64,000 bases of DNA from Clostridia bacterium (GCA_017465465.1 JAFTWE010000047.1:1-64000), one strand, 5' to 3'. Counted from the stretch's first letter, positions 42,023 to 50,709 are shown. Numbers and translations are program-made. The notes: generated by a model not told the origin, from the sequence alone.

Positions 42023-43087
42023 ATGAAAAAATTAAGAGTAGCAATCATCGGTTGCGGAAATATTGCAAATCACGCACATATTCCCAACTATCTCACAAAT
42101 GAAAATGTTGAAATCAGATATTTCTGCGATATCATTCCCGAGAGGGCAGATGCCGCAGTTGAAAAATACGGTTGCGGTAAAGCAGTTTATGATTACAAAG
42201 AGATTGTAAACAATGACGATATTGATGCAGTTTCTGTTTGCACACATAACGATTTCCATTCAATTATTTCAATCGACTTTATGAGAGCAGGCAAGGATGT
42301 TCTTTGTGAAAAGCCTGCGGCAAGAATTCTCTCTGAAGCTCTTGAAATGCAGAAGGTTGCTAAGGAAGAAGACAGAATTCTTTCAATCGGTGTTGTTAAC
42401 CGTTTCCACGATTCAGTTAACAGAATTAAAAAGATGATTGAAAGAGGCGATTTGGGCGAGGTTTTCCATGTTTATGCTTCTTTCAGAGCGCACCGTTCAA
42501 TCCCCGGCCTTGGCGGAGATTTTACCAAAAAGGCTTGCTCAGGCGGCGGCGCACTTATTGACTGGGGCGTTCATTATCTTGATTTGATTATGTATTGCTG
42601 CGGTGACCCCAAGCCTCTTACAGCAAGCGGTCAGGCATTCTGCAAATTGGGTAAGGATATGAAAAATTATGCTTACACCGATATGTGGGCAGAGGATTCA
42701 GCCGATATGGAAAACGGCACTTATGATGTTGACGATTCCGTAACAGGAATTATCCGTACAGAGGGCCCGACAATTTCATTCAACGGCGCATGGGCACAGA
42801 ACATCGGCGTTAAAGAAACATATATTGACTTTATGGGCGATAAGGGCGGCGTAAGACTTGATTATTGCGGATATTTCCGTTTTTACACCGTAAGAGACGG
42901 CGACCTTGTGGAAGAAAATCACGATTTCAGAATGGACGATTTCTATAAAACAGAGATTGATTCATTTGTTGACGCTTGCTTCACTCACACACCAAACAGA
43001 GCCACAATCGACAGAGCTGTGCTCACTTCAAAGATTATGGACGGCATTTACCGTTCATCAGACGAGAGAAAAGAAGTTATATTATAA
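42023..43087 (+). CDS. Gfo/Idh/MocA-family NAD(P)-dependent oxidoreductase
   Basis: A 354-residue sugar or inositol dehydrogenase-type protein. The N-terminal Rossmann fold starts RVAIIGCGNIANHAHIPNY; CEKPAA is the conserved EKP motif with the catalytic Lys; the C-terminal alpha/beta domain contains GGGALIDWGVHYLDL with the usual Asp and His. It probably oxidises or epimerises a sugar derivative. The substrate is not evident. A strong terminator follows. Confidence 0.92.
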   Translation: MKKLRVAIIGCGNIANHAHIPNYLTNENVEIRYFCDIIPERADAAVEKYGCGKAVYDYKEIVNNDDIDAVSVCTHNDFHSIISIDFMRAGKDVLCEKPAARILSEALEMQKVAKEEDRILSIGVVNRFHDSVNRIKKMIERGDLGEVFHVYASFRAHRSIPGLGGDFTKKACSGGGALIDWGVHYLDLIMYCCGDPKPLTASGQAFCKLGKDMKNYAYTDMWAEDSADMENGTYDVDDSVTGIIRTEGPTISFNGAWAQNIGVKETYIDFMGDKGGVRLDYCGYFRFYTVRDGDLVEENHDFRMDDFYKTEIDSFVDACFTHTPNRATIDRAVLTSKIMDGIYRSSDERKEVIL

Positions 43088-43095
43088 TAAAAAAT

Positions 43096-43120
43096 CACGG
43101 GTCGGAATTTCCGACCCGTG
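43096..43120 (+). terminator. Terminator after the Gfo/Idh gene
   Basis: CACGGGTCGG (43096-43105), loop AATTT, CCGACCCGTG (43111-43120). The T-tract is interrupted (TGTTGTTGT). The stem and AATTT loop resemble those at 32033-32061. Confidence 0.75.
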
Positions 43121-43131
43121 TGTTGTTGTAA

Positions 43132-43153
43132 GGGCAAGTCTCCGCGCTTGCCC
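43132..43153. repeat. Short interspersed hairpin, copy B
   Basis: TGTAA precedes GGGCAAG (43132-43138), loop of eight, CTTGCCC (43147-43153), then GAA. The flanks match those of copies A and C. Confidence 0.5.
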
Positions 43154-43185
43154 GAAAAAATATTAAAAACTAAGATTTTGCCAAA

Positions 43186-43241
43186 CAATCCCTCAGTCTT
43201 TTTGCTTTGCAAAAAGACAGCTCCCTTTACACAAGGGAGCC
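43186..43241. repeat. Solo arm of the palindromic two-armed family
   Basis: CAATCCCTCAGTC is followed by a TTTTTGC/GCAAAAA hairpin and CTCCCTTTACACAAGGGAG, ending in CC at 43241. It is nearly identical to the right arm of the DUF559 element. Only one arm is present. It ends seven bases before the stop of the leftward mrp gene. Confidence 0.75.
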
Positions 43242-43248
43242 AGAAAAT

Positions 43249-44070
43249 TTATTTAAGCATTTCTGCAATTTTGTCGGCGGCGTGGTTGATTTCTTCAAAC
43301 TCTGCCAGCTCAACTGCGCCTTTGTCAACAAGCTCTGCTGTTTTGCTGTTAATTGGGAGCTTTGCAAGAACGGGAATATCAAGCTCCTTTGCAACCTCGT
43401 CAAGCTTGCTTTCACCAAAAACAGAAATTTTCTTTCCGCAATCGGGGCATTCAACATAGCTCATATTTTCAACAATACCGAGAATGGGAACATTCATCAT
43501 CTGAGCCATATTAACAGCCTTTTTAACAATCATAGTAACCAAATCCTGCGGTGTGGTTACAATAACAATTCCGTCAACGGGAATCTGCTGAAAAACGGTC
43601 AATGAAACATCGCCTGTTCCGGGAGGCATATCGATAAACATATAATCAACATCACCCCAGAAAACCTCTGTCCAGAACTGCTGAATAACGCCTGAAATAA
43701 CAGGACCTCTCCAGATAACGGGGGTTTCTTCGGTTTCAAGCAAAAGGTTGATAGACATAACCTCAATGCCTGTTTTTGTTTTAGCGGGGATAAGACCCAT
43801 TTCATTCTGCATAGCAGGGCCTTTAACACCGAAAGCCTTCGGAATTGAAGGGCCTGTGATGTCTGCATCCATAACGGCGCAGGCGTTACCCTTAACCTGC
43901 ATAGCGGTTGCAAGAGTTGAGGTAACAAGTGACTTACCTACACCGCCCTTACCGCTTACTACGCCGATAACCTTTTTTACATTGCTGTATTCGTTGCACG
44001 GAATGTGCATATTCTGTTCACCGCTGTTGCAGTCAGATGAGCAAGAAGAACAATTACCGCTGCATCCCAT
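43249..44070 (-). CDS. Mrp/NBP35-family iron-sulfur cluster carrier ATPase
   Basis: A 273-residue P-loop ATPase that carries and delivers Fe-S clusters. A Cys-rich N-terminus (MGCSGNCSSCSSDC) precedes the deviant Walker A GKGGVGKS at residues 40-47; MFIDMPPGTGDVSL is Walker B, and CPDCGKK holds the conserved C-terminal CxxC. It could serve [4Fe-4S] enzymes such as the aconitase-X pair, though this is only inference. It lies 11 bases downstream of a C-GCAxxG-C-C protein gene. Confidence 0.93.
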   Translation of the reverse strand: MGCSGNCSSCSSDCNSGEQNMHIPCNEYSNVKKVIGVVSGKGGVGKSLVTSTLATAMQVKGNACAVMDADITGPSIPKAFGVKGPAMQNEMGLIPAKTKTGIEVMSINLLLETEETPVIWRGPVISGVIQQFWTEVFWGDVDYMFIDMPPGTGDVSLTVFQQIPVDGIVIVTTPQDLVTMIVKKAVNMAQMMNVPILGIVENMSYVECPDCGKKISVFGESKLDEVAKELDIPVLAKLPINSKTAELVDKGAVELAEFEEINHAADKIAEMLK

Positions 44071-44081
44071 AATAACATCTC

Positions 44082-44531
44082 CTATTCAAATATAACTTTT
44101 TCAAGTGCTTCTGCGCTGTCCGTAACAATCTGCACGCAGGGGCGTTTTTCATAATATTGCTTTGTTCTTTCGTCGGGCTTGGCAGATTCTTTTTTGCCTT
44201 CATCAAGTCCGAGAAGCTCACGGCACACGATTGAGTGATTGGTCTTTTTAAATTCATCGGTGAATTCTCTCACTTTTTCGTAGCAGAGCTGTTTGCCTTC
44301 GGTATCTGCTCCGTCTGTTGCGCCGAATTTAAGGCCGATAATCATTGCCGCACCCGAAACGGCACCGCAAAGCTCCCTTTGCCTGCCGCAACCGCCGCCA
44401 AGACCTGCCGACAGCTTCAATGCAGTTTTTTCATCAATGCCGAACAAATCAGCATAAGCGGCAAACACTGCCTGAGAGCAGTTGTAGCCCTGAGTAAAAA
44501 GCAACTCAGCCTTTTTAACTCTTTCGCTCAT
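44082..44531 (-). CDS. C_GCAxxG_C_C family redox-type protein
   Basis: A 149-residue small protein of the clostridial C-GCAxxG-C-C family, named for its spaced conserved Cys residues: QGYNCSQAVFAAYAD, GGGCGRQRELCGAVSGAAM and a later CRELL/CVQIV pair. They probably bind a metal or act in redox; the molecular role is unknown. The ATG at 44531, after AAGGGAG, is preferred to one at 44549. It is likely cotranscribed with mrp, which fits an iron-sulfur or redox setting. Confidence 0.87.
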   Translation of the reverse strand: MSERVKKAELLFTQGYNCSQAVFAAYADLFGIDEKTALKLSAGLGGGCGRQRELCGAVSGAAMIIGLKFGATDGADTEGKQLCYEKVREFTDEFKKTNHSIVCRELLGLDEGKKESAKPDERTKQYYEKRPCVQIVTDSAEALEKVIFE

Positions 44532-44663
44532 AAAAGCACTCCCTTTCAACAGACTATTTTAGCACAATAAAAATAAATTTCAAGGGATATAAAAATATAC
44601 TTTTATTTTTTGCAATTATATAGTATAATATTTACGATTATAGATAAAGAGAGGAGTAATCCT

Positions 44664-45677
44664 ATGTCTAAAAATATACTCGTAACAGGCGGCGCAGGAT
44701 TCATCGGCAGCAATTTCATTTATTATATGCAGAAAAAGCACCCTGATTACCGCCTTGTGTGCCTTGATGCCCTCACTTATGCGGGTAACCTTCACACCCT
44801 TGACGGTGCAAGGGGAGATAACTTCCGTTTTGTTCTCGGAAGCATTACCGACAGAGAGCTTGTTTTTTCTCTTTTTGAAGAAGAAAAGTTTGACGCTGTT
44901 GTTAACTTTGCCGCAGAGAGCCATGTTGACCGCTCAATCGAAGACCCTGAGGTCTTTTTGAGAACCAACATTCTCGGCACTCAGGTATTGCTTGATGCAA
45001 CCAATAAATTCTCTGTTCCCCGTTATCATCAGGTTTCAACCGATGAGGTTTACGGTGATTTACCTCTTGACAGACCTGACCTTTTCTTTACAGAGGATAC
45101 ACCTATTCACACCTCTTCACCTTATTCCGCAAGTAAGGCTTCGGCTGATTTGCTTGTTATGGCATATCACCGCACCTTTAAAACTCCCGTTACAATCTCC
45201 CGTTGTTCTAATAACTACGGACCTTATCAGTTCCCCGAAAAGCTGATTCCCGTTATGATTGCTAACGCCCTTGCGGATAAAAAGCTTCCCGTTTACGGTG
45301 AGGGTCTTAATGTGCGCGACTGGCTTTATGTTGATGACCACTGTAAGGCTATTGATATGATTCTTGAAAACGGCAGAATCGGTGAGGTTTATAACATCGG
45401 CGGTCACAATGAAAAGGCAAATATTGATGTTGTTAAAACAATTATCAAGGCTGTGGGTAAGGATGAAAGCCTTATCACTTATGTTACCGACAGACCCGGT
45501 CACGACATGCGTTATGCCATTGACCCTGAAAAAATTAAAAATGAGCTTGGCTGGTACCCTGAAACCCTTTTCAACGAGGGTATTCAGAAAACAATCAAGT
45601 GGTATCTTGAAAATGAAGACTGGTGGCAGAATATTCTTTCAGGAGAATATAAAAATTACAGGGAGTTTGATGAATGA
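44664..45677 (+). CDS. rfbB: dTDP-glucose 4,6-dehydratase
   Basis: This extended short-chain dehydrogenase converts dTDP-glucose to dTDP-4-keto-6-deoxyglucose for rhamnose and other deoxysugars of surface polysaccharides. NAD-binding GGAGFIGSNFIYYMQ opens the protein, STDEVYGDL holds the catalytic Asp-Glu pair, and YSASKASADL gives Tyr-x3-Lys. It has 337 residues from the ATG at 44664 (AGAGGAG upstream). A TATAAT at 44624-44629 probably marks its promoter, without a clear -35. The other rfb genes are absent here. Confidence 0.94.
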   Translation: MSKNILVTGGAGFIGSNFIYYMQKKHPDYRLVCLDALTYAGNLHTLDGARGDNFRFVLGSITDRELVFSLFEEEKFDAVVNFAAESHVDRSIEDPEVFLRTNILGTQVLLDATNKFSVPRYHQVSTDEVYGDLPLDRPDLFFTEDTPIHTSSPYSASKASADLLVMAYHRTFKTPVTISRCSNNYGPYQFPEKLIPVMIANALADKKLPVYGEGLNVRDWLYVDDHCKAIDMILENGRIGEVYNIGGHNEKANIDVVKTIIKAVGKDESLITYVTDRPGHDMRYAIDPEKIKNELGWYPETLFNEGIQKTIKWYLENEDWWQNILSGEYKNYREFDE

Positions 45678-46096
45678 TGAAAAAGCTTGTTGCATTTTTA
45701 TTAGTGCTATGCTTTGCATTTTGCTTTGCAGGGTGCAACAGTGATGACTTAGGTCTTCAGACCGTTAAAGACGAAGAGCAGGGAATTGTTGAATTCAACA
45801 CAGTAAATTCCTTCGATTTCAGCGATTTCAAAAAAGAACATAGTGACACAGCCAAAACAGAGGGCTTTGTTAACACCGAGCCTAAGGAATTCCATAACAA
45901 GGTTGATGCTAAAGAGTTAGCTGTTAAGGAGCTTCCCGAAGGCTACAAATACAACACAATCAGGATTTTTTATGACCGCACCGAGGGTATCTGGATGGTG
46001 GCATTTTCAACCGAAACCGAAGAGGGCGAGGTAACTGCAAAGTGCAGTGTCTGCGTTGAAGATTCAGGATACACAAGGCTTGTGGTGGAGGAGTAA
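45674..46096 (+). CDS. Small lipoprotein of unknown function
   Basis: A 140-residue protein with a lipoprotein signal (KKLVAFLLVLCFAFCFAGC, cleavage before the Cys), so it is anchored to the outer face of the membrane. The rest is acidic and holds no domain I recognise; the C-terminal half (FYDRTEGIWMVAFSTE) suggests a small beta sheet of NTF2- or PepSY-like size. It overlaps the rfbB stop by four bases, so translation is coupled. Confidence 0.8.
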   Translation: MMKKLVAFLLVLCFAFCFAGCNSDDLGLQTVKDEEQGIVEFNTVNSFDFSDFKKEHSDTAKTEGFVNTEPKEFHNKVDAKELAVKELPEGYKYNTIRIFYDRTEGIWMVAFSTETEEGEVTAKCSVCVEDSGYTRLVVEE

Positions 46097-46099
46097 TTT

Positions 46100-46372
46100 A
46101 TGAAAGCAATAGTAACAGTAGTTGGCAAAGACAGAGTGGGAATCATTGCAGAAATCTGCACTCTTCTTGCCGAAATGAAAGTAAATATTATCGACATTAA
46201 CCAGACCGTTATGCAGGACGATTTCTTCACAATGGTTATGCTGACCGACACAAAGAAAAGTGACCTTTCCTTTGGTGAAATCAGCGAAAAGCTTAACAAA
46301 AAAGGCGAAGAAATGGGTCTTTCAATAAGAATTCAGCTTGAAGATATTTTTAATTCAATGCACAAAATCTGA
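46100..46372 (+). CDS. ACT-domain protein (UPF0237 type)
   Basis: A 90-residue single ACT domain, starting MKAIVTVVGKDRVGIIAEIC, which typically binds an amino acid and regulates a partner. The gene is followed by a UPF0210 protein 13 bases on, a pairing conserved in many Firmicutes. The partner function is not known. Confidence 0.93.
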   Translation: MKAIVTVVGKDRVGIIAEICTLLAEMKVNIIDINQTVMQDDFFTMVMLTDTKKSDLSFGEISEKLNKKGEEMGLSIRIQLEDIFNSMHKI

Positions 46373-46385
46373 GAGGTGAATCGTT

Positions 46386-47744
46386 GTGATAAATATTTCA
46401 GATATTATGCAGACCAACGAGATGATTGACAATCAGCATCTCGATATAAGAACAATCACAATGGGTATTTCCTTGCGTGATTGTTGTGACAGTGACATCA
46501 ACAAGTGCTGTGATAAGATTTATAATAAAATCGTGTCCTGCGCCCACAACCTTGTTCCTGTGGCAGAGCAGATTGAGCTTGAATTGGGTATTCCCATTGT
46601 AAATAAGCGTATTTCCGTTACCCCCATTTCAATGATTGCCGAAAGCTGTGAATCAGACGACTATGTTCCCATTGCCCATGCTCTTGACAGAGCCGCAAAG
46701 GAATGCGGAGTTAACTTCATCGGCGGCTTTTCTGCTCTTGTGCATAAGGGCTACACAAAGGGTGACAGAAATTTAATTAAATCAATTCCTCAGGCTCTTG
46801 CTCAGACTGAAAGAGTTTGCGCAAGCGTTAATGTTGCCTCAACAAAAGCAGGCATAAATATGGACGCTGTTGCTGAAATGGGCAGAGTTGTTAAAGAATG
46901 TGCAGAGCTCACCAAAGACACCGACGGCTTAGGCTGTGCCAAGCTTGTTGTGTTTGCCAATGCTGTTGAAGATAACCCGTTTATGGCAGGCGCTTTTCAC
47001 GGCGTGGGTGAGGCTGAATGCGTTGTTAATGTGGGCGTTTCAGGCCCCGGTGTTGTTCACCACGCATTAAAAAGCATCAAGGGTGAGAGCTTTGATGTTG
47101 TTGCAGAAACTATTAAGAAAACCGCTTTCAGAATTACCAGAATGGGTCAGCTTGTGGCTCAGGAGGCTTCAAAAAGGCTTGGTGTTCAGTTTGGCATAGT
47201 TGACCTTTCCCTTGCCCCCACACCTGCTAAAGGTGACAGCGTGGCAAGAATTCTGGAAGAAATGGGTCTTGAGCATTGCGGAACTCACGGCACAACTGCC
47301 GCACTTGCTATGCTTAACGATGCTGTTAAAAAGGGCGGCGTTATGGCGTCATCTCATGTTGGCGGCTTAAGCGGTGCTTTCATCCCTGTTTCAGAAGATG
47401 AGGGTATGATTGAGGCTGTTAAGGTTGGGGCTTTGAGCATTGAAAAGCTTGAAGCTATGACCTGCGTTTGCTCCGTCGGTCTTGATATGATTGCCGTACC
47501 GGGTGATACTGATGCCGCAACAATTTCGGCAATTATCGCTGATGAATCGGCTATCGGCGTTGTAAACACCAAAACAACCGCTGTGAGAATTATCCCCGTT
47601 GAGGGCAAAAAAACAGGTGATGAGGTTGAATACGGCGGACTTTTAGGCAGTGCCCCCGTTATGCCTGTTAATAAATATTCAGCAAAGGAATTTATCGCCC
47701 GAGGCGGAAGAATCCCCGCACCGATGCATTCGTTGAAAAACTAA
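46386..47744 (+). CDS. UPF0210 / DUF711 (PFL-type) protein
   Basis: A 452-residue conserved cytosolic protein with a fold related to glycyl-radical/PFL enzymes but without a clear glycyl radical site. Blocks such as [39 protein letters not shown] and [13 protein letters not shown] are typical. The start is a GTG at 46386 behind GAGAGGTG. It is paired with the ACT-domain gene. The reaction is unknown. Confidence 0.92.
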   Translation: MINISDIMQTNEMIDNQHLDIRTITMGISLRDCCDSDINKCCDKIYNKIVSCAHNLVPVAEQIELELGIPIVNKRISVTPISMIAESCESDDYVPIAHALDRAAKECGVNFIGGFSALVHKGYTKGDRNLIKSIPQALAQTERVCASVNVASTKAGINMDAVAEMGRVVKECAELTKDTDGLGCAKLVVFANAVEDNPFMAGAFHGVGEAECVVNVGVSGPGVVHHALKSIKGESFDVVAETIKKTAFRITRMGQLVAQEASKRLGVQFGIVDLSLAPTPAKGDSVARILEEMGLEHCGTHGTTAALAMLNDAVKKGGVMASSHVGGLSGAFIPVSEDEGMIEAVKVGALSIEKLEAMTCVCSVGLDMIAVPGDTDAATISAIIADESAIGVVNTKTTAVRIIPVEGKKTGDEVEYGGLLGSAPVMPVNKYSAKEFIARGGRIPAPMHSLKN

Positions 47745-47761
47745 ACTCCCGGCTGTTACTT

Positions 47762-47788
47762 TCGGTCAATTCGTGAATTGACCCTACA
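47762..47788. repeat. Short interspersed hairpin, copy C
   Basis: GGTCAATTC (47764-47772), GT, GAATTGACC (47775-47783), followed by CTACAA and preceded by TTC, the same flanks as copies A and B. Confidence 0.5.
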
Positions 47789-47815
47789 AATAAACAGCTG
47801 AATTACAAATGACTA

Positions 47816-47862
47816 CCGAGGTTTACACGAATTTTGTGAAATGTAAACCTCGGTTGCTTGTT
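47816..47862 (+). terminator. Terminator after the ACT/UPF0210 pair
   Basis: CCGAGGTTTACA (47816-47827) pairs with TGTAAACCTCGG (47842-47853); TTGCTTG and a T-run follow. Confidence 0.85.
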
Positions 47863-47907
47863 TTTTATATTGCGAAGTGATATTATTGAGCTAAAAGGAG
47901 GGATATT

Positions 47908-48336
47908 ATGGGAGCAATGCTTATAAGCTTGCTTGTTAGCTTGCCATTGATGGCTATTACTTGGACAGCTTGCTTTTTATATTTTCTGTATGCAATTGTG
48001 CCGATTGTGCTGAGTATATTGATATACCGTCGGGCAAAAGAATACAGAATGAACACATTTTTGTGGGTAGTTATGTGCCTTCTTTTCCGCTTTGTCGGGG
48101 TGAATGCATTCCTTGCCGCAAGGCGTAAAAGAGTGAAGGAAATTTGCCCCAAGTGCTTTGCAAAAACACCTGAGGGCTGTGAGTTTTGCCCCGAATGCAA
48201 GGTAAAGCTTGAAGAAGTGAGACCCGAAGAGAAGCATTCGGTTAAGGTTCTTGTGAAGATTGGTACAGTAGCTTCTGTTGTTGCAATGTTAGTTTTTATC
48301 GCAGCGCATATAGCACTTTTTATTTGGCTGTATTGA
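47908..48336 (+). CDS. Zinc-ribbon membrane protein, tandem family member 1
   Basis: A 142-residue protein. Membrane helices lie at about residues 4-24 and 27-42, then a short helix, then a zinc ribbon (CPKCFAKTPEGCEFCPEC) on the cytosolic side, and a final helix near 115-138. The RRAKEYRMNTFLWVV segment recurs in member 2. An AAAGGAGGGATATT site precedes the ATG. The function is unknown. It is the first of four adjacent genes with the same plan. Confidence 0.82.
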   Translation: MGAMLISLLVSLPLMAITWTACFLYFLYAIVPIVLSILIYRRAKEYRMNTFLWVVMCLLFRFVGVNAFLAARRKRVKEICPKCFAKTPEGCEFCPECKVKLEEVRPEEKHSVKVLVKIGTVASVVAMLVFIAAHIALFIWLY

Positions 48337-48441
48337 GAATAGCTTTTCAGGCTCCCCCTCGAGGAGAAGGCTTTCTCGGTGCGTCGAAATCGCCGCACCT
48401 TACAACGGCTGATTGCAAAGTCAAATTTTTGGAGGGATATT

Positions 48442-48822
48442 ATGTTCACTATGCTTGTGTCGATAATAACAACTGGATTTATGTATTCCTGCTATGCAGT
48501 TATGGTGGGCATAATCGGAATATACATATACCGAAAATCCAAGCAATATAGAATGAATACGCTTTTGTGGGTGATTGTGGGGGTCGTTTTTAATTTTGTG
48601 GGATTGTGTGCATTTCTTTATGCAAGGCGAGGCCAATTTCAGGATGTTTGCCCTGTGTGCTTTGCAGGGACACCTGAGGGGAGCGAGTATTGCCCCGAGT
48701 GCAATGCAAGATTGGAAGATGTAAGACCTAAAATGAAGCCCATACCAAAGGCTTTTATTATCATTTGCACAATTATTTCCTTTAGTATGACGCTGTTCTC
48801 GTTTTTTGCAATTTCTTCATAG
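48442..48822 (+). CDS. Zinc-ribbon membrane protein, tandem family member 2
   Basis: A 126-residue paralogue of member 1: two N-terminal helices, YRKSKQYRMNTLLWVIVG, then CPVCFAGTPEGSEYCPEC and a C-terminal helix. The ATG at 48442 follows TTTTTGGAGGGATATT, nearly the same leader as member 1; the open frame further upstream is rejected. The pair clearly arose by duplication. Confidence 0.82.
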   Translation: MFTMLVSIITTGFMYSCYAVMVGIIGIYIYRKSKQYRMNTLLWVIVGVVFNFVGLCAFLYARRGQFQDVCPVCFAGTPEGSEYCPECNARLEDVRPKMKPIPKAFIIICTIISFSMTLFSFFAISS

Positions 48823-48834
48823 GAGGGATAATAT

Positions 48835-49416
48835 ATGGGCGCAATGATTATCGGTATGATTACCGGAACGGTAGCGATGTTTGTTATGTTTGTGAGCATG
48901 GTTGTTTGCGGAGTAGTTCTGGCTTTGATTGCTCATAAGCTTAAAATGAATGCGTTTTGGTGGGGGATTGCAGGTTTTTTGTTGAATTACTACACGGTAA
49001 TTGTTTTTGTGATAACTGTTATCGTAATTCATACAAGAAAATGCCCTTCTTGCAAAGCAAAGGTGAAAGCTGATGAAAGCTTTTGCTCTTCTTGCGGGGA
49101 AGAACTTAAAAGAATTGATGACAAAAGGGTTGTAAAGACATATCTTAAAGTTGTGGCTATCGGCTTTATTGTTCTCAATATTTTGGGAGCAATATGGCTT
49201 ATTGATGTTGAGGGATTGGCAATGGGTATATTCCCCTGGAAAGAATCGCTGATTTTTTCTGCAGCGTTGGGTATAGCCGGATATATTTTTGCAAAAAGAA
49301 AAAACAAAAATAAATGGATTTTTACCCTTTCGGGAATTGCGATTCCGTGGGCGGAATGTGCATTTATCTGGTTGCTTAATTACGTTATTAACGTACTGAA
49401 TGTATTTAATCTGTAG
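48835..49416 (+). CDS. Zinc-ribbon membrane protein, tandem family member 3
   Basis: A 193-residue, more diverged member. N-terminal helices and an AHKLKMNAFWWGIAGFL segment match the family pattern. The ribbon is CPSCKAKVKADESFCSSCG, followed by three more helices. AGGAGGGATAATAT precedes the ATG, 12 bases after member 2 stops. Confidence 0.8.
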   Translation: MGAMIIGMITGTVAMFVMFVSMVVCGVVLALIAHKLKMNAFWWGIAGFLLNYYTVIVFVITVIVIHTRKCPSCKAKVKADESFCSSCGEELKRIDDKRVVKTYLKVVAIGFIVLNILGAIWLIDVEGLAMGIFPWKESLIFSAALGIAGYIFAKRKNKNKWIFTLSGIAIPWAECAFIWLLNYVINVLNVFNL

Positions 49417-49446
49417 CTTTTGGCGTGGCAAAAGAGGAGGGATAAT

Positions 49447-50246
49447 ATGGCTTTTATGTCTTTTGCGTTTTTGTATGCGGTGATTGGTCTGGTTCTTTTT
49501 ACTTTGGTTGCCTGGCAGGTTTCATCAGTTATAATTGCAGTTTATATCTTTCGTGATGCACAAAAGCGGGAGATGAAGGCGGGAAAAAATGGGTCTGGCT
49601 CTCTTTGCTTAATCTTGTTGGTTTTATAATATATATTGCAAAAAGAAAGGATTTAATTAAAAGCAAATGTTCAGTTTGCGGTTTCGGAATTAAAAGGGAT
49701 TGGAAATTTTGCCCCGAATGTGCATCTCCCATTGTGGGTTCAGATAAAAATATTGCTCCGAAGCAGAAGAAAACTCCTTTGAAAGCGGCAGTTGCTTTTC
49801 ACATAATTTTTCCTGTTGTTTTGTTAGCTTGTGTTGTGGGCGTTGTTACCTTAACAAGTGAACCTATTGACTTTTTCTCAACGGAAAGCTTTGAAAAATA
49901 GGATTTCCAAATCTGCAATCCGGATTTTTCTCAGTGGATAAAAGAGTGCGACGAGGATAAAAAGCATTCTGTTTTTGTTTTGTATAACGAAGAAGAAGGC
50001 GAAGCGGTTATTTACACAAAAGGCTGGATTACTGAAGGCGCAGAGCCGGACCTTTCGGGCAAAAGCAACTTTTTCAGAATAACAGAATTGAGCATTGAAC
50101 TGCCCCAAGGGGATTTTATTGTCAGCGACGGTTACAACATAACCGTTGTAAGAAATGTTTGGGACGGTTTTGACTGCATTGAAGCTTATTCCGGTGATAA
50201 GCAGATTGATGTTAAGCTTGAAAAAACAGATAAGATAATATGGTGA
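49447..50246 (+). pseudogene. Zinc-ribbon membrane protein, tandem family member 4, broken
   Basis: The ATG at 49447 (GAGGAGGGATAAT upstream) opens a frame with an N-terminal helix and YIFRDAQKREMKAGK. At a run of six A (49584-49589) the frame is lost. Adding one A would continue KKWVWLSLLNLVGFIIYIAK, then the ribbon CSVCGFGIKRDWKFCPEC and a membrane helix. In this second frame a TAG at 49899-49901 interrupts ESFEK and DFQICNPDF; the frame then stays open to 50246 with a soluble beta-rich domain (GWITEGAEPDLSGKSNFF). So one frameshift and one nonsense codon separate three parts of a protein of about 266 residues. Confidence 0.72.
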
Positions 50247-50260
50247 TAAACAAAATTTTT

Positions 50261-50287
50261 GCCGTGGGGTGTTCCACGGCATTTTTT
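50261..50287 (+). terminator. Terminator after the broken zinc-ribbon gene
   Basis: GCCGTGG (50261-50267), loop GGTGTT, CCACGGC (50274-50280), A, then six T. It ends in the 3' end of the convergent lipoprotein gene. Confidence 0.8.
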
Positions 50288-50537
50288 ATCTCATTTTGCT
50301 GATGTCTGATTTGATTTCTGAGCCTGCTTCGGAAAGTCCGCTTGATACATCGGAAATGCCCTCTTCAAGCATATTTTGGTCACCTGATGTTGTTGTGCTT
50401 GCTGAGGTTGTTGAAGTGGTTGTTGCGGTAGTGGTGGATGTTGTTGTGTTCGGTTCGTCATTTCTTGTTCCGCAAGCGGCAAAAAGCAAGCAGATTGCCA
50501 TTGTTGCCCCTATGACGGGGATATATAATTTTTTCAT
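50286..50537 (-). CDS. Small Thr/Ser-rich lipoprotein
   Basis: An 83-residue protein with a lipoprotein signal (YIPVIGATMAICLLFAAC), a low-complexity Thr/Ser stretch (about residues 30-50) and a short acidic C-terminal helix (EGISDVSSGLSEAGSEIKSD). It would be a surface-tethered peptide. The ATG at 50537 follows AAAGGAGTGATA; a GTG nine bases further up is less likely. The function is unknown. Confidence 0.75.
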   Translation of the reverse strand: MKKLYIPVIGATMAICLLFAACGTRNDEPNTTTSTTTATTTSTTSASTTTSGDQNMLEEGISDVSSGLSEAGSEIKSDISKMR

Positions 50538-50680
50538 TTTTATCACTCCTTTTTATCATTTTTCCCACAGTGAAGCGTTTAATACCCGCTCAGTTTAAAA
50601 TTTTTTTCAAAAAGAGGAAAAAACCGCTTAAATTCAATGAAATTTGCCCAAAATTTAAGTGAAAAATATTGCAAAAAATG

Positions 50681-50709
50681 ATGACAAATTAACTATTATA
50701 TGTTATAAT
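50681..50709 (+). promoter_or_regulatory. Sigma-A promoter heading the gyrBA operon
   Basis: ATGACA (50681-50686), 17 bases, TATAAT (50704-50709). It is the only clear promoter upstream of the long rightward block from 50747 to 60268. Confidence 0.65.

Noticed and set aside
48345-48415. Another arm of the two-armed family
   Set aside because: GGCTCCCCCTCGAGGAG is similar at its start, but the inner hairpin and GAGGGATTG are absent.
48817-49431. Minus-strand frame of 204 codons across zinc-ribbon member 3
   Set aside because: Rich in Asn, Lys and His as expected for antisense of a membrane protein gene; no start signals.
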